From NCBI GenBank assembly GCA_016931085.1, contig JAFGFO010000011.1:1-10048 (forward strand): 10,048 nt of DNA, read 5' to 3'. This document shows, piece after piece, positions 1 through 7,118 of this stretch (the stretch's first letter is position 1; each line of letters starts with the position of its first letter). This stretch comes from Thermoflexales bacterium (lineage in GTDB: Bacteria > Chloroflexota > Anaerolineae > Fen-1058). Under the pieces are notes generated by a model, which worked only from the letters and a program-made list of their open reading frames with translations, was not told where the DNA came from and ran no database searches. A program made the translations under genes and the position numbers.

Positions 1-10
1 ATGGTTGTAA

Positions 11-40
11 AATTCGTGAAAATTAGCGTGAATTAGCGGA
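11..40. repeat. Short degenerate tandem repeat, period 10
   Basis: Three successive 10-nt units line up: AATTCGTGAA, AATTAGCGTG and AATTAGCGGA. A small hairpin follows (CGGAT at 37-41 with ATCCG at 46-50). The array lies beyond the 3' end of the metallopeptidase gene. It looks like intergenic repeat filler. Another small dyad (AGCAAA 63-68 with TTTGCT 75-80) lies between it and the peptidase stop and could be a weak 3' end signal, but it has no convincing T-run. Confidence 0.5.
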
Positions 41-95
41 TAAAAATCCGGTCTGGTGATCTAGCAAAGCAAGTTTTGCTCCATTGCCTTAATAG

Positions 96-1358
96 TTACT
101 GCCCCAACGCCCGTTTCAGCTCGGCAAACGAGCTCATAGGCGCCAGTTTCAGCAAGAAAGCCTTGAGCGAGGGAGAGCGCTGGCGCAGCTCGACCACGGC
201 CGGGCCAACCGGGTCCTCGCCGCTGGCGCCGGCTTCGCTGGCGTAGGCCCCGTGGAACGCAAAGTAGGCCTGGTTGAGCTTGCGAATGTGATAGCCGTGC
301 TCCCAAAAGACCATGCGGCGCGCCTCCATATACGCCTCGGCCTCGGCCACTTTTCCCTCGGCCAACAGGCGGTCCACCTCGACGCGCGTCTGGCGCATCT
401 CGTGTTGAAAGCTGAACCTTTCTGGCTCAGGCTCGGCCGGAGCGCTCGAAGGCGGAGTGGCCGGCTCCGGTGGTGGCACGCGCTCGGGATAAAAACGCGC
501 CAGGACTTGGGCCCCAATTTCCTTTTCCACCAGGCTGGCCGCCGTTTCGTTCATCGTGCGCAGCTCGGCTGACGTGCCATAGTTCCAGCCGAGCGGGAAC
601 ATCGTCAGCCAGTTGTGTGCCCACTCGTGGGCTATCACACTCACGACCCAGTCGAGCGCGTCGCTTTCCAGCAGCATCGTCGGATAGATCCCTATCCCGC
701 CGATTGGCACCACCAGCGATGAGACCTCGAAGCGGCGATCTATCTCATCCTCCAATGCCTCAGCCTGGTCCACGCCAAAGCCGGCCGCCAGGCTGAACTC
801 CTGCATGCGGCGGATCTCGTCGCGCGGTGAGACGATCAATTGAGAGGGCAGGGGGGTAAAACGAAACTTGACCGGCGGCACAACTTGCCCGCCTAGCGCA
901 AAACCTTGTTCAGCCAGGAGTGTGGAAACCTGGTCTTCGAGGATGCCTTCTACGACGGATTGCATCTGGCCCAGTTCAGCCCGCAAGCGCCGGTATTCCG
1001 CACGGTGGTATGCCAGGCCGGTGTCTGAATCAGCCTGGTTGGGATCGCCGTAAATCTCGGCGATCCTGTAGTCGTGCTCGTTGGCTTGCCGCACCATGTC
1101 AAAGTATTGCAAGACGGCCGCTTTGCGCTCTGGCTCGGGCAAGTAAGCGTGGGCCGGGACAGACGCCTGCCCGCTCTTGGCATACACAGCGCCTATTTCC
1201 CAGCTCAGATAGTCAAAATCCTCCCTGGCGATCATGCGCTTGATCTGGGTTTCAACCGTGCCAGGCGATGGGCCTTCCTGGTAAATGGTCAGGGTCAGGA
1301 GGCCGAAAAAGATACAAGCTTTGAGTGTTTTCCACCCGCGGTGGAGCAATTCTCGCAT
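96..1358 (-). CDS. Membrane-anchored HExxH putative zinc metallopeptidase
   Basis: A protein of 420 residues. A hydrophobic stretch at residues 13-26, close to the N-terminus and after basic residues, suggests a signal anchor or signal peptide, so the bulk probably lies outside the membrane. The sequence VIAHEWAHNW at residues 242-251 holds HEWAH (244-248), the HExxH zinc-binding and catalytic motif. NET at 270-272 places Glu271 about 24 residues later as a plausible third zinc ligand, as in gluzincin-type peptidases. A Pro/Ala/Glu-rich linker (about 294-313) separates this core from a helical C-terminal part. The overall pattern resembles the predicted aminopeptidase type (COG4324-like), but I cannot confirm the family. 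The start is the first ATG of the frame and precedes the hydrophobic segment sensibly; no strong Shine-Dalgarno is visible. It lies 43 nt downstream of the HNH gene on the same strand and may be co-transcribed with it. Substrate unknown. Confidence 0.85.
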   Translation of the reverse strand: MRELLHRGWKTLKACIFFGLLTLTIYQEGPSPGTVETQIKRMIAREDFDYLSWEIGAVYAKSGQASVPAHAYLPEPERKAAVLQYFDMVRQANEHDYRIAEIYGDPNQADSDTGLAYHRAEYRRLRAELGQMQSVVEGILEDQVSTLLAEQGFALGGQVVPPVKFRFTPLPSQLIVSPRDEIRRMQEFSLAAGFGVDQAEALEDEIDRRFEVSSLVVPIGGIGIYPTMLLESDALDWVVSVIAHEWAHNWLTMFPLGWNYGTSAELRTMNETAASLVEKEIGAQVLARFYPERVPPPEPATPPSSAPAEPEPERFSFQHEMRQTRVEVDRLLAEGKVAEAEAYMEARRMVFWEHGYHIRKLNQAYFAFHGAYASEAGASGEDPVGPAVVELRQRSPSLKAFLLKLAPMSSFAELKRALGQ

Positions 1359-1379
1359 GTGGGGTGCCGATATATAGGG

Positions 1380-1403
1380 AGGGGCGGTTCGCCAACCGCC
1401 CCT
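1380..1403. repeat. Palindromic repeat overlapping the HNH gene stop codon
   Basis: A perfect inverted repeat: AGGGGCGGTT (1380-1389), a 4-nt loop, and AACCGCCCCT (1394-1403). It fills most of the gap between the HNH gene and the metallopeptidase, and the TAG stop of the HNH gene (1404-1402) lies partly inside the right arm. GC-rich palindromes of this TAGGGGCGGTT type occur, to my recollection, as dispersed intergenic repeats in Chloroflexota and other bacteria. No T-run follows in either direction, so it is probably not an intrinsic terminator. It could stabilise or process the HNH-peptidase transcript. Confidence 0.75.
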
Positions 1404-1905
1404 ACTCCAGGTAATGTTGCCACGCCGGCGGCACGCTGCGCGCGCCGGTGACCACGGCCAGCGCCAGGTAGCGTGGACGGTAGGGCTTGCGAAGCAGCGT
1501 CATGCGCGCCTCGCCCGGCGTCCGGTTGCCCTTGCGATGATTGCAGCGCTTGCAGGCCGCGACCACGTTTTCCCAGTCGGCTGTCCCACCCCGGCTGCGC
1601 GGGAGGACGTGATCGACGGTCAGCTCGGACGCGGGCAGGCTGTGGCCACAGTACTGGCACGTGTAGCGGTCGCGCAGCAGCACGCTGCGCCGGCTGGCGC
1701 TCAGCCGGAAGCGGTGTGGGATGCGCACGTACATGCGCAGCCGGATGACCAGCGGCAGCGGCAAAACCAGGTGCTGGCTGCGTAGCACAGCCTCGGCCGC
1801 TTCGACGAGCTCGGCTTTTTCCTCCAACAACAAAGCCACCGCGCGCGGCACGCTGATCGTGTTGAGCGGTTCATAAGTTGTGTTCAAGACAAGCACCTTT
1901 TGCAT
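1402..1905 (-). CDS. HNH endonuclease (stand-alone, LNTTYEPL type)
   Basis: A protein of 167 residues in the size range of a widespread bacterial HNH family. The N-terminal segment has the family hallmark VLVLNTTYEPLN (residues 4-15) followed by an RAVALLL helix. The nuclease core has CQYC (83-86), VDHVLPRSRGG with Asp98-His99, Asn113 in the WENVVAAC segment, and CKRCNHRKG with Cys118, Cys121 and His123. Together these give the two CxxC zinc knuckles and the HNH catalytic triad, all intact. Such proteins are predicted metal-dependent DNA nucleases; the natural role is usually unknown. I chose the ATG at 1905 rather than one 39 nt upstream because the family motif begins right after it, AGGGG lies a few bases before it, and the putative promoter at 1929-1957 would leave the longer start outside the transcript. 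It probably leads a two-gene transcript with the metallopeptidase. Confidence 0.93.
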   Translation of the reverse strand: MQKVLVLNTTYEPLNTISVPRAVALLLEEKAELVEAAEAVLRSQHLVLPLPLVIRLRMYVRIPHRFRLSASRRSVLLRDRYTCQYCGHSLPASELTVDHVLPRSRGGTADWENVVAACKRCNHRKGNRTPGEARMTLLRKPYRPRYLALAVVTGARSVPPAWQHYLE

Positions 1906-1928
1906 TGACCACCCCTGCCGATGTGAGT

Positions 1929-1957
1929 ATGATAGCACAAACATTTCGCTTGGTCAA
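1929..1957 (-). promoter_or_regulatory. Putative promoter of the HNH gene
   Basis: Read on the minus strand: -35 TTGACC (1957-1952), a 17-nt spacer, and -10 TATCAT (1934-1929) preceded by TGC, an extended -10. The expected start of transcription is near 1922, giving a leader of about 17 nt that holds the AGGGG ribosome-binding site. Box spacing and distance to the ATG are close to ideal for a sigma-70-type promoter. Confidence 0.75.
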
Positions 1958-1963
1958 GACAGC

Positions 1964-2013
1964 GAGCGGCTGGTAACAGGCCGGGGCTTTTTGCCCGCCT
2001 GCTACCAGCGCTC
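1964..2013. repeat. Long imperfect hairpin
   Basis: The arms centre on CTGGTA (1970-1975) with TACCAG (2003-2008) and CAGGC (1977-1981) with GCCTG (1997-2001). GAGC (1964-1967) with GCTC (2010-2013) closes the stem, with one bulge and one mismatch. The tip carries a run of five T. No T-run follows the 3' arm, so it is not a standard terminator on either strand. A smaller perfect hairpin follows (CGGGGA 2023-2028 with TCCCCG 2032-2037). The region is upstream of the HNH promoter and non-coding; its function is unknown. Confidence 0.55.
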
Positions 2014-2123
2014 ACCACGCTGCGGGGACGCTCCCCGTCGCCACTGACAAATCAGAGTTCCCCCGCACTGCCGGGATGGCCGGCTTGCGGATCGGGCGAT
2101 GACCTTTGACGGCCACAGCACTC

Positions 2124-2162
2124 GGCTCAGGCCCACCCCGCCAGGATGGGCCGTCTTGAGCC
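2124..2162. repeat. Two-part stem-loop
   Basis: GGCTCA (2124-2129) pairs with TGAGCC (2157-2162), and the adjoining GGCCCA (2130-2135) pairs with TGGGCC (2147-2152), leaving a 4-nt bulge on one side. It lies immediately left of the minus-strand intrinsic terminator, in a stretch without protein genes. I cannot assign a function. Confidence 0.5.
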
Positions 2163-2173
2163 AACACCCCATG

Positions 2174-2207
2174 AAAAAAGGCGCAAAACCCGCCGGGTCT
2201 TGCGCCT
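2174..2207 (-). terminator. Intrinsic terminator, minus strand, no gene assigned
   Basis: Read on the minus strand, AGGCGCAAGACCC (2207-2195) and GGGTTTTGCGCCT (2191-2179) form a 13-bp stem with one G-U pair and a GGC loop. It runs directly into six T (2179-2174). This is a textbook rho-independent terminator for transcription running leftwards. The nearest minus-strand protein gene to the right ends at 4272, behind two oppositely oriented genes, so the terminator most likely serves an unannotated short transcript arising between about 2208 and 2560. Confidence 0.8.
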
Positions 2208-2360
2208 CTACAGCATCCATAACCTATCTTCTAAGGTGGTCCCCCTGAATTGGCGCAAGGCCCTGCCATGACCGGGCCGTTCGCTTGATCACTCAAGACA
2301 AACGAAAAGCACAGGCTAGGCTTGATTGGCCCGAGTCCCCATATATTCTGCTGTATCACG
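2174..2360 (-). ncRNA. Candidate structured small RNA of unknown family
   Basis: This is a hypothesis built on the orphan terminator at 2174-2207. On the minus strand, TACAGCA (2355-2349) can pair perfectly with TGCTGTA (2215-2209), just before the terminator, closing a domain of about 147 nt. Inside, CGGGCC (2333-2328) pairs with GGCCCG (2278-2273), and TCAAG (2325-2321) with CTTGA (2297-2293). I looked for hallmarks of tmRNA (T-arm GGTTCGA), RNase P RNA (P4 strands) and SRP RNA (GNAR tetraloop context) and saw none. The size would suit a 6S-like RNA, but no defining motif supports that. No strong minus-strand promoter was found, so the 5' end is a guess. Confidence 0.3.
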
Positions 2361-2479
2361 AGTGATTTGCCTCGCATGGCGCTTACCTTTGCGTACTTGC
2401 CAGTTGAAACTGTAAAAACTGCATTCTCTTATTGTTTAACCGCTAAAGGGGGCTTAAAGATACGGCTTGCTCACGATTA

Positions 2480-2512
2480 ACCTTCCCGGAAGCTCAAAGC
2501 TTCCGGGAAGGT
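2480..2512. promoter_or_regulatory. Perfect 15-bp inverted repeat upstream of the epimerase promoter
   Basis: A perfect dyad: 15-nt arms at 2480-2494 (core CTTCCCGGAAGCT) and 2498-2512, separated by CAA. It is far longer than expected by chance and lies about 50-80 bp upstream of the predicted transcription start of the epimerase-methyltransferase operon. No T-run follows on either side, so an intrinsic terminator is unlikely. It may be a regulator-binding site or a dispersed palindrome. Confidence 0.6.
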
Positions 2513-2547
2513 AAAGTGTCTTGCCCGTATGCAAAGTGCCTGGACTG

Positions 2548-2556
2548 TGCTATAAT
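2548..2556 (+). promoter_or_regulatory. Extended -10 promoter of the epimerase operon
   Basis: TGC followed by a consensus TATAAT (2551-2556) makes a perfect extended -10. No good -35 lies at 17 nt, which is normal for extended -10 promoters. Transcription would begin near 2563, giving a leader of about 41 nt. The leader contains AAAGGA (2588-2593), about 10 nt before the ATG at 2604. Confidence 0.75.
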
Positions 2557-2603
2557 CTTTATGAGTCGAGTTCTATCTGAAAACGAGAAAGGACCTAACA
2601 CCT

Positions 2604-3542
2604 ATGCGATGTATCGTAACGGGCGGGGCGGGGTTCCTGGGTGCGGCGTTGGCCAATCGCCTGGTTCAAGACGGCCACACTGTGCGGGTGATCGACGATC
2701 TCAGCGCGGGCGATCCCAAGCGCCTGGATCGCCGCGTATCCTTTACACGCGGTGACGTGATCGATGTGCCCAAGTTGTGGACCTTGCTGCATGATGTCGA
2801 GTGCGTTTATCACCTGGCCGCGCGTGTCTTGGTGTCCGAGTCCATCTTGTACCCTCGTGAGTACAACGCCGTCAACGTCGGCGGCACAGTCGCGGTCATG
2901 GAGGCGATGCGGGACGCGGGCGTCAAGCGGGTGGTTTTGGCCTCGTCGGGGGCGGTGTATGGCGAGCAGAAGCGCCAGGCGGTGCGCGAAGACATGCCGC
3001 CGCATCCCGATTCCCCTTACGCGGTCAGCAAGCTGGCAGCCGAGCACTACGTCCGGACGATCGGCCGCTTGTGGGGCATCGAAACGGTGATCCTGCGCAT
3101 CTTTAACGCTTATGGGCCAGGCCAGGCCATGCCGCCGGCCCACGCGCCGGTCGTCCCCAAGCTGATCCACCAGGCGTCGGGTGGCGGCAGCCTGGTCATT
3201 TTTGGCGATGGGCGGCAGACGCGCGACTTTGTGTACGTTGACGATGTGGTTGAAGCGATGACGGCGGCGGCGACGGCGCGCCACGTGGATGGCGAGGTGA
3301 TCAACGTGGGCAGCGGGCAGGAAACGAGCGTCCGTGACCTGGCGATCAAGATCGGCCAAATCGTTGGCTGCCCGGTCGAGCCGCTGTACAGCCAGGCCCA
3401 AAGCGGCGGGGTAGAGCGCTTGAGTGCTGACATCGGCAAGGCCGGCCGCTTGCTCAAGTATACCCCCCAGGTCAACCTGGAGGATGGTTTGCGCCTTATA
3501 CTCCAGCACGACCCGCGTTTCGCCTTCCCGGACAAGTCGTGA
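2604..3542 (+). CDS. NAD-dependent epimerase/dehydratase, GalE-like
   Basis: A 312-residue protein of the extended short-chain dehydrogenase family. The N-terminal Rossmann fold has TGGAGFLG (6-13), the NAD-binding GxxGxxG, and VIDDLSAG (29-36) with the acidic residue that binds the adenosine ribose, pointing to NAD(H). Catalytic residues are visible: the Ser in VLASSGAVYG (111-120) and the YAVSK motif with Tyr139 and Lys143. GDGRQTRDFVYVDD (201-214) is the substrate-side signature of UDP-glucose 4-epimerases and related sugar dehydratases. The family acts on nucleotide sugars in the cytoplasm; the exact sugar cannot be read from sequence. The start at 2604 has the Rossmann fold directly after it and AAAGGA upstream. 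The gene is first in an operon with the overlapping methyltransferase, and a role in surface glycan or glycolipid synthesis is likely. Confidence 0.93.
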   Translation: MRCIVTGGAGFLGAALANRLVQDGHTVRVIDDLSAGDPKRLDRRVSFTRGDVIDVPKLWTLLHDVECVYHLAARVLVSESILYPREYNAVNVGGTVAVMEAMRDAGVKRVVLASSGAVYGEQKRQAVREDMPPHPDSPYAVSKLAAEHYVRTIGRLWGIETVILRIFNAYGPGQAMPPAHAPVVPKLIHQASGGGSLVIFGDGRQTRDFVYVDDVVEAMTAAATARHVDGEVINVGSGQETSVRDLAIKIGQIVGCPVEPLYSQAQSGGVERLSADIGKAGRLLKYTPQVNLEDGLRLILQHDPRFAFPDKS

Positions 3543-4279
3543 TGGGGGCTGAAGAGCTATCCGCCAGGCGGGGCGATCCCTCCTACGTCTGGCGCGCCGG
3601 GCAGGAACGCCGTTTAGAGCTTGTCAGGCGTTACGCGCCCCTGGAGGGGAAACAGGTGCTGGACGCTGGCTGCGGATTGGGACTGTACAGCCTGGCGTTT
3701 GGGCGCTTTACGCCGAGGGTCTTTGGCGTAGAAATCGAGCCGGCGCGCGCCGGCCAGGCCAGGCAGAGTGCTGTCGACGTGGCCGTTTCCCCCGCCGAGC
3801 GCCTGCCTTTTGCCGATGGAACCTTCGATATCGTGTTCAGCCACGAGGTGCTTGAGCACGTGGCTGATGACCGGCTGGCAGTGGGCGAGATGGTGCGTGT
3901 GGCGCGGCCTGGGGGGCGGGTGGTGATTTTTTGCCCCAACCGCTGGTGGCCGTTCGAGACGCACGGCCATTTTTGGCGCGGGCGCTATCACTTTGGCAAC
4001 ACGCCCCTGATCAATTACCTGCCCGATCCCCTGCGGAACAAGCTTGCCCCTCACGTGCGTGCCTACACCGGCCACAAGCTCAAAGCGCTTCTGGCCGGCC
4101 TGCCCGTCCATCTCGTCGTCCACCGGCGCGTCTTTCCTGGCTTTGACAAGCTGGCTCTGCGTTCGGCCCTGTCCGCACGCCTGGCGCGTGGCCTCAGCTA
4201 CACGCTGGAAAACACGCCGCTGCAAGTCGCGGGCCTGTCGCACCTGCTGGTCGTGGAAAAAAAACGGGAGCTTAACTAA
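3542..4279 (+). CDS. Class I SAM-dependent methyltransferase
   Basis: A 245-residue protein with a complete class I methyltransferase core: motif I VLDAGCGLG (39-47), an acidic strand-2 end GVEIE (62-66) for the SAM ribose, AERLPFADGTFDIV (85-98), post-motif HEVLEHV (101-107) and RPGG (122-125). This is the Methyltransf_11 / UbiE-like pattern. A C-terminal part after residue 130 (PNRWWPFETHGHF) probably binds the acceptor; similar proteins act on sugars, lipids or quinones, so the substrate is open. The ATG at 3542 shares its A with the last base of the epimerase TGA (TGATG), implying translational coupling. A GTG one codon earlier (3539) is an alternative start. The 3' end overlaps the convergent nucleotidyltransferase gene by 8 nt. 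Confidence 0.92.
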   Translation: MGAEELSARRGDPSYVWRAGQERRLELVRRYAPLEGKQVLDAGCGLGLYSLAFGRFTPRVFGVEIEPARAGQARQSAVDVAVSPAERLPFADGTFDIVFSHEVLEHVADDRLAVGEMVRVARPGGRVVIFCPNRWWPFETHGHFWRGRYHFGNTPLINYLPDPLRNKLAPHVRAYTGHKLKALLAGLPVHLVVHRRVFPGFDKLALRSALSARLARGLSYTLENTPLQVAGLSHLLVVEKKRELN

Positions 4280-5261
4280 AGTCTACCACTGACGAGTCGC
4301 CCACGTTGAGCCTGTGGTACTTGCTCTTGACCAGCGCATATTGGCCGATGAGTGATTGATCGAGGGTGATATTTTCAATGTGGGCGTGTTCGTCGACGAT
4401 GCTGTCACGGACGATCGAGCCTTTGACAGTACAGTGACTGGCAATCGTCGCGTGCGGCCCGATGACCGAGTTTTCGATCTTGGCAGTGGGCGCGATGTGG
4501 ACCGGCGGGATGATCTGGAACCTGCTCTCAACTGCAAACTCGTGGCTGTTATCGTGGCCGTTGCTGAGCAAGTAACGATTGGTCTCCAGGACGGTTTCCG
4601 GCTTGCCGCAGTCAGCCCACACACCGACTTCTTCGGCGCGAAAGCGAGCGCCGGCTTCGATCATCAGATTGAACGCGTCGGCCAGAAAATATTCGCCCTG
4701 GGTTTGGATGTCGAGATCAATCAACCTTTGGCAGGCGTCCATCAGGGCTAGCGAGTCCTTGAGATAGTACATGCCAATGACGGCCAGCCGGTTTTCCATC
4801 GTGTTGGGCTTTTCTACAAAGCCAGTGATATAGCCCTCCGCATCCAGCCTGACCACGCCAAAGCGGCGCGGGTCCTCGACCTCTTTGACGTAGATGACCC
4901 CGTCAGCGCTCTCTGTGTTCAGTTTGACCAGGTTGGCCTCGAACAAGGTGTCTACGAACACGACCAACACGGGTCCTTGGACAAACTCCCTGGCTAACAG
5001 AACAGCGGCGGCCTGGCCATTGATGACTTTTTGCTCGACAAAATGGGCCGTGATGGCATAGTTTTCGTGCACATACTCCTCGATTTGCTCGCCCAGGTAG
5101 CCGACGATAAAGACGTATTCGTCGATGGCTAAGGGGGCAAGCTTGTCGAGGATGTGCCCCAACACCGCTTTGCCGGCCACGTTGATCAGCGGCTTGGCGC
5201 GCGTGTAGGTGAGCGGGCGCAAACGTGTGCCGAAACCGGCCAATGGAATGATGACTTTCAT
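4272..5261 (-). CDS. Sugar-1-phosphate nucleotidyltransferase with left-handed beta-helix
   Basis: A 329-residue NDP-sugar pyrophosphorylase. The N-terminal NTP-transferase domain starts MKVIIPLAGFGTRLRPLT, the nucleotide-binding loop, with Lys23 in AKP. VFVDTLF (101-107) supplies the metal-binding Asp104; FVEKP (148-152) and VWADCGKPETVLETN (214-228) are typical substrate-side motifs of RmlA/GlmU/UGP-like enzymes. Residues about 255-312 show loose hexapeptide repeats (PTAKIENSVIGPHATI), a left-handed beta-helix without an obvious acyl- or acetyltransferase active site. It would make a nucleotide sugar from sugar-1-phosphate and NTP in the cytoplasm; the specific pair (dTTP, UTP or GTP) cannot be told. 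It is the third gene after gatC and gatA, 18 nt downstream of gatA. Its leader is the heptad array at 5262-5289, whose third unit supplies AAAAGG at normal spacing. Confidence 0.92.
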   Translation of the reverse strand: MKVIIPLAGFGTRLRPLTYTRAKPLINVAGKAVLGHILDKLAPLAIDEYVFIVGYLGEQIEEYVHENYAITAHFVEQKVINGQAAAVLLAREFVQGPVLVVFVDTLFEANLVKLNTESADGVIYVKEVEDPRRFGVVRLDAEGYITGFVEKPNTMENRLAVIGMYYLKDSLALMDACQRLIDLDIQTQGEYFLADAFNLMIEAGARFRAEEVGVWADCGKPETVLETNRYLLSNGHDNSHEFAVESRFQIIPPVHIAPTAKIENSVIGPHATIASHCTVKGSIVRDSIVDEHAHIENITLDQSLIGQYALVKSKYHRLNVGDSSVVDFS

Positions 5262-5279
5262 ACCGTTACCTTTTACTCG

Positions 5280-5289
<10 letters not shown>
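5262..5289 (-). repeat. Heptad array bridging gatA stop and nucleotidyltransferase start
   Basis: On the minus strand four 7-nt units follow one another: TAACGAG, TAACGAG, TAAAAGG, TAACGGT, ending exactly at the ATG at 5261. The last two sense codons of gatA lie in the first unit, the gatA TAA stop is the first three bases of the second, and the third unit provides the Shine-Dalgarno-like AAAAGG 7 nt before the start. Confidence 0.8.
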
Positions 5290-6752
<1,463 letters not shown>

Positions 6753-6793
6753 GTTAATTGTTAATTATTAATTGTTAATTATTAATTTTTAAT
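6753..6793 (-). repeat. AT-rich heptad array between gatC and gatA
   Basis: On the minus strand the units are ATTAAAA, ATTAATA, ATTAACA, ATTAATA, ATTAACA and a last ATTAAC that runs straight into the gatA ATG, whose A completes the seventh base. Units alternate between a T and a C at position 6. The gatC TAA stop lies in the first unit. There is no purine-rich Shine-Dalgarno, so gatA would be initiated from an unstructured A/T-rich leader or by coupling to gatC. Confidence 0.85.
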
Positions 6794-7076
6794 CGAGGAC
6801 GGCCTGGACGGTGAAGCAATCGGCCTGGGCATTGGCGGCGTTGGCCAACACATCCTGGCGCGGCAGCGATGGCTGAGCTTCGTCGGCCCGCATCACGTTG
6901 CGCAGCGGCAGCACGCTGGCGGTGGGCGGGATCGCGGCCGTGTCCACTTGCTTGAGTTGGTCGGCGTAATCCAGGATGGCCGATAGCTGCTCTTGGTAAA
7001 GCGCCTTTTCTTCTTCCGTCAGCGCCAGCTTGGCCAGCTCGGCGATGTGCTCGACTTCTTGACGTGTCAATGGCAT
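6789..7076 (-). CDS. gatC: Asp/Glu-tRNA amidotransferase subunit C
   Basis: A 95-residue protein of typical GatC length. GatC wraps around and stabilises GatA and ties it to GatB in the transamidosome. Visible hallmarks are the N-terminal helix with the pattern VEHIAELAKLALTEEE, the LSAILDYADQL helix, the linker DTAAIPPTASVLPLRNVMRADE, and the C-terminal tail LANAANAQADCFTVQAVLD. An upstream in-frame ATG (7175) would add 33 residues, but that extension is a translated intergenic repeat, so the ATG at 7076 directly before PLTRQEVEHIAELAKL is the better start. No clear Shine-Dalgarno; the leader is a heptad array. It is first in the gatC-gatA-nucleotidyltransferase operon and divergent from the helicase. 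Confidence 0.95.
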   Translation of the reverse strand: MPLTRQEVEHIAELAKLALTEEEKALYQEQLSAILDYADQLKQVDTAAIPPTASVLPLRNVMRADEAQPSLPRQDVLANAANAQADCFTVQAVLD

Positions 7077-7117
7077 AGGTGACTCGCTCGTAAGACGTGA
7101 CAAGTAAAACGTGAAAC
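7077..7117 (-). repeat. Heptad array in the gatC leader
   Basis: On the minus strand degenerate units GTTTCAC, GTTTTAC, TTGTCAC, GTCTTAC, GAGCGAG and TCACCT lead directly into the gatC ATG. As before gatA, the last unit is one base short and the A of the ATG supplies the seventh base. The first four units share the pattern with a terminal AC; the last two are diverged. Confidence 0.65.
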
Positions 7118-7118
7118 G

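Noticed and set aside
1363..1378. TATATA upstream of the metallopeptidase as a promoter
   Set aside because: No -35 and too close to the ATG; co-transcription from the HNH promoter is simpler.
1906..1944. 13-residue extension of the HNH protein
   Set aside because: It overlaps the promoter -10 box and precedes the family motif; the ATG at 1905 has a better ribosome-binding site.
2030..2165. Cobalamin-riboswitch-like fragments (CCCCGCACTG and GCCAGGATGGGCC)
   Set aside because: The order and flanking helices do not match, the B12 box is not intact, and no cobalamin gene follows on the plus strand.
2002..2220. Minus-strand frame of 72 codons
   Set aside because: It reads through the intrinsic terminator and the hairpins; no ribosome-binding site and no family resemblance.
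2171..2248. Small plus-strand frame starting MKKGAKPAG
   Set aside because: It lies on top of the terminator, lacks a Shine-Dalgarno and has no supporting signal.
2595..3509. Antisense open frame opposite the epimerase (304 codons)
   Set aside because: Shadow of the epimerase gene; His/Asp/Arg-rich with no family motifs.
4278..4323. Possible bidirectional terminator at the convergent junction
   Set aside because: The dyad is imperfect with a bulge, lies inside the nucleotidyltransferase coding region and has no T-run.
6753..6793. CRISPR-like or origin-like interpretation of the AT-rich repeat
   Set aside because: Units are only 7 nt with no spacers, and there are no DnaA boxes; it is a simple tandem repeat.
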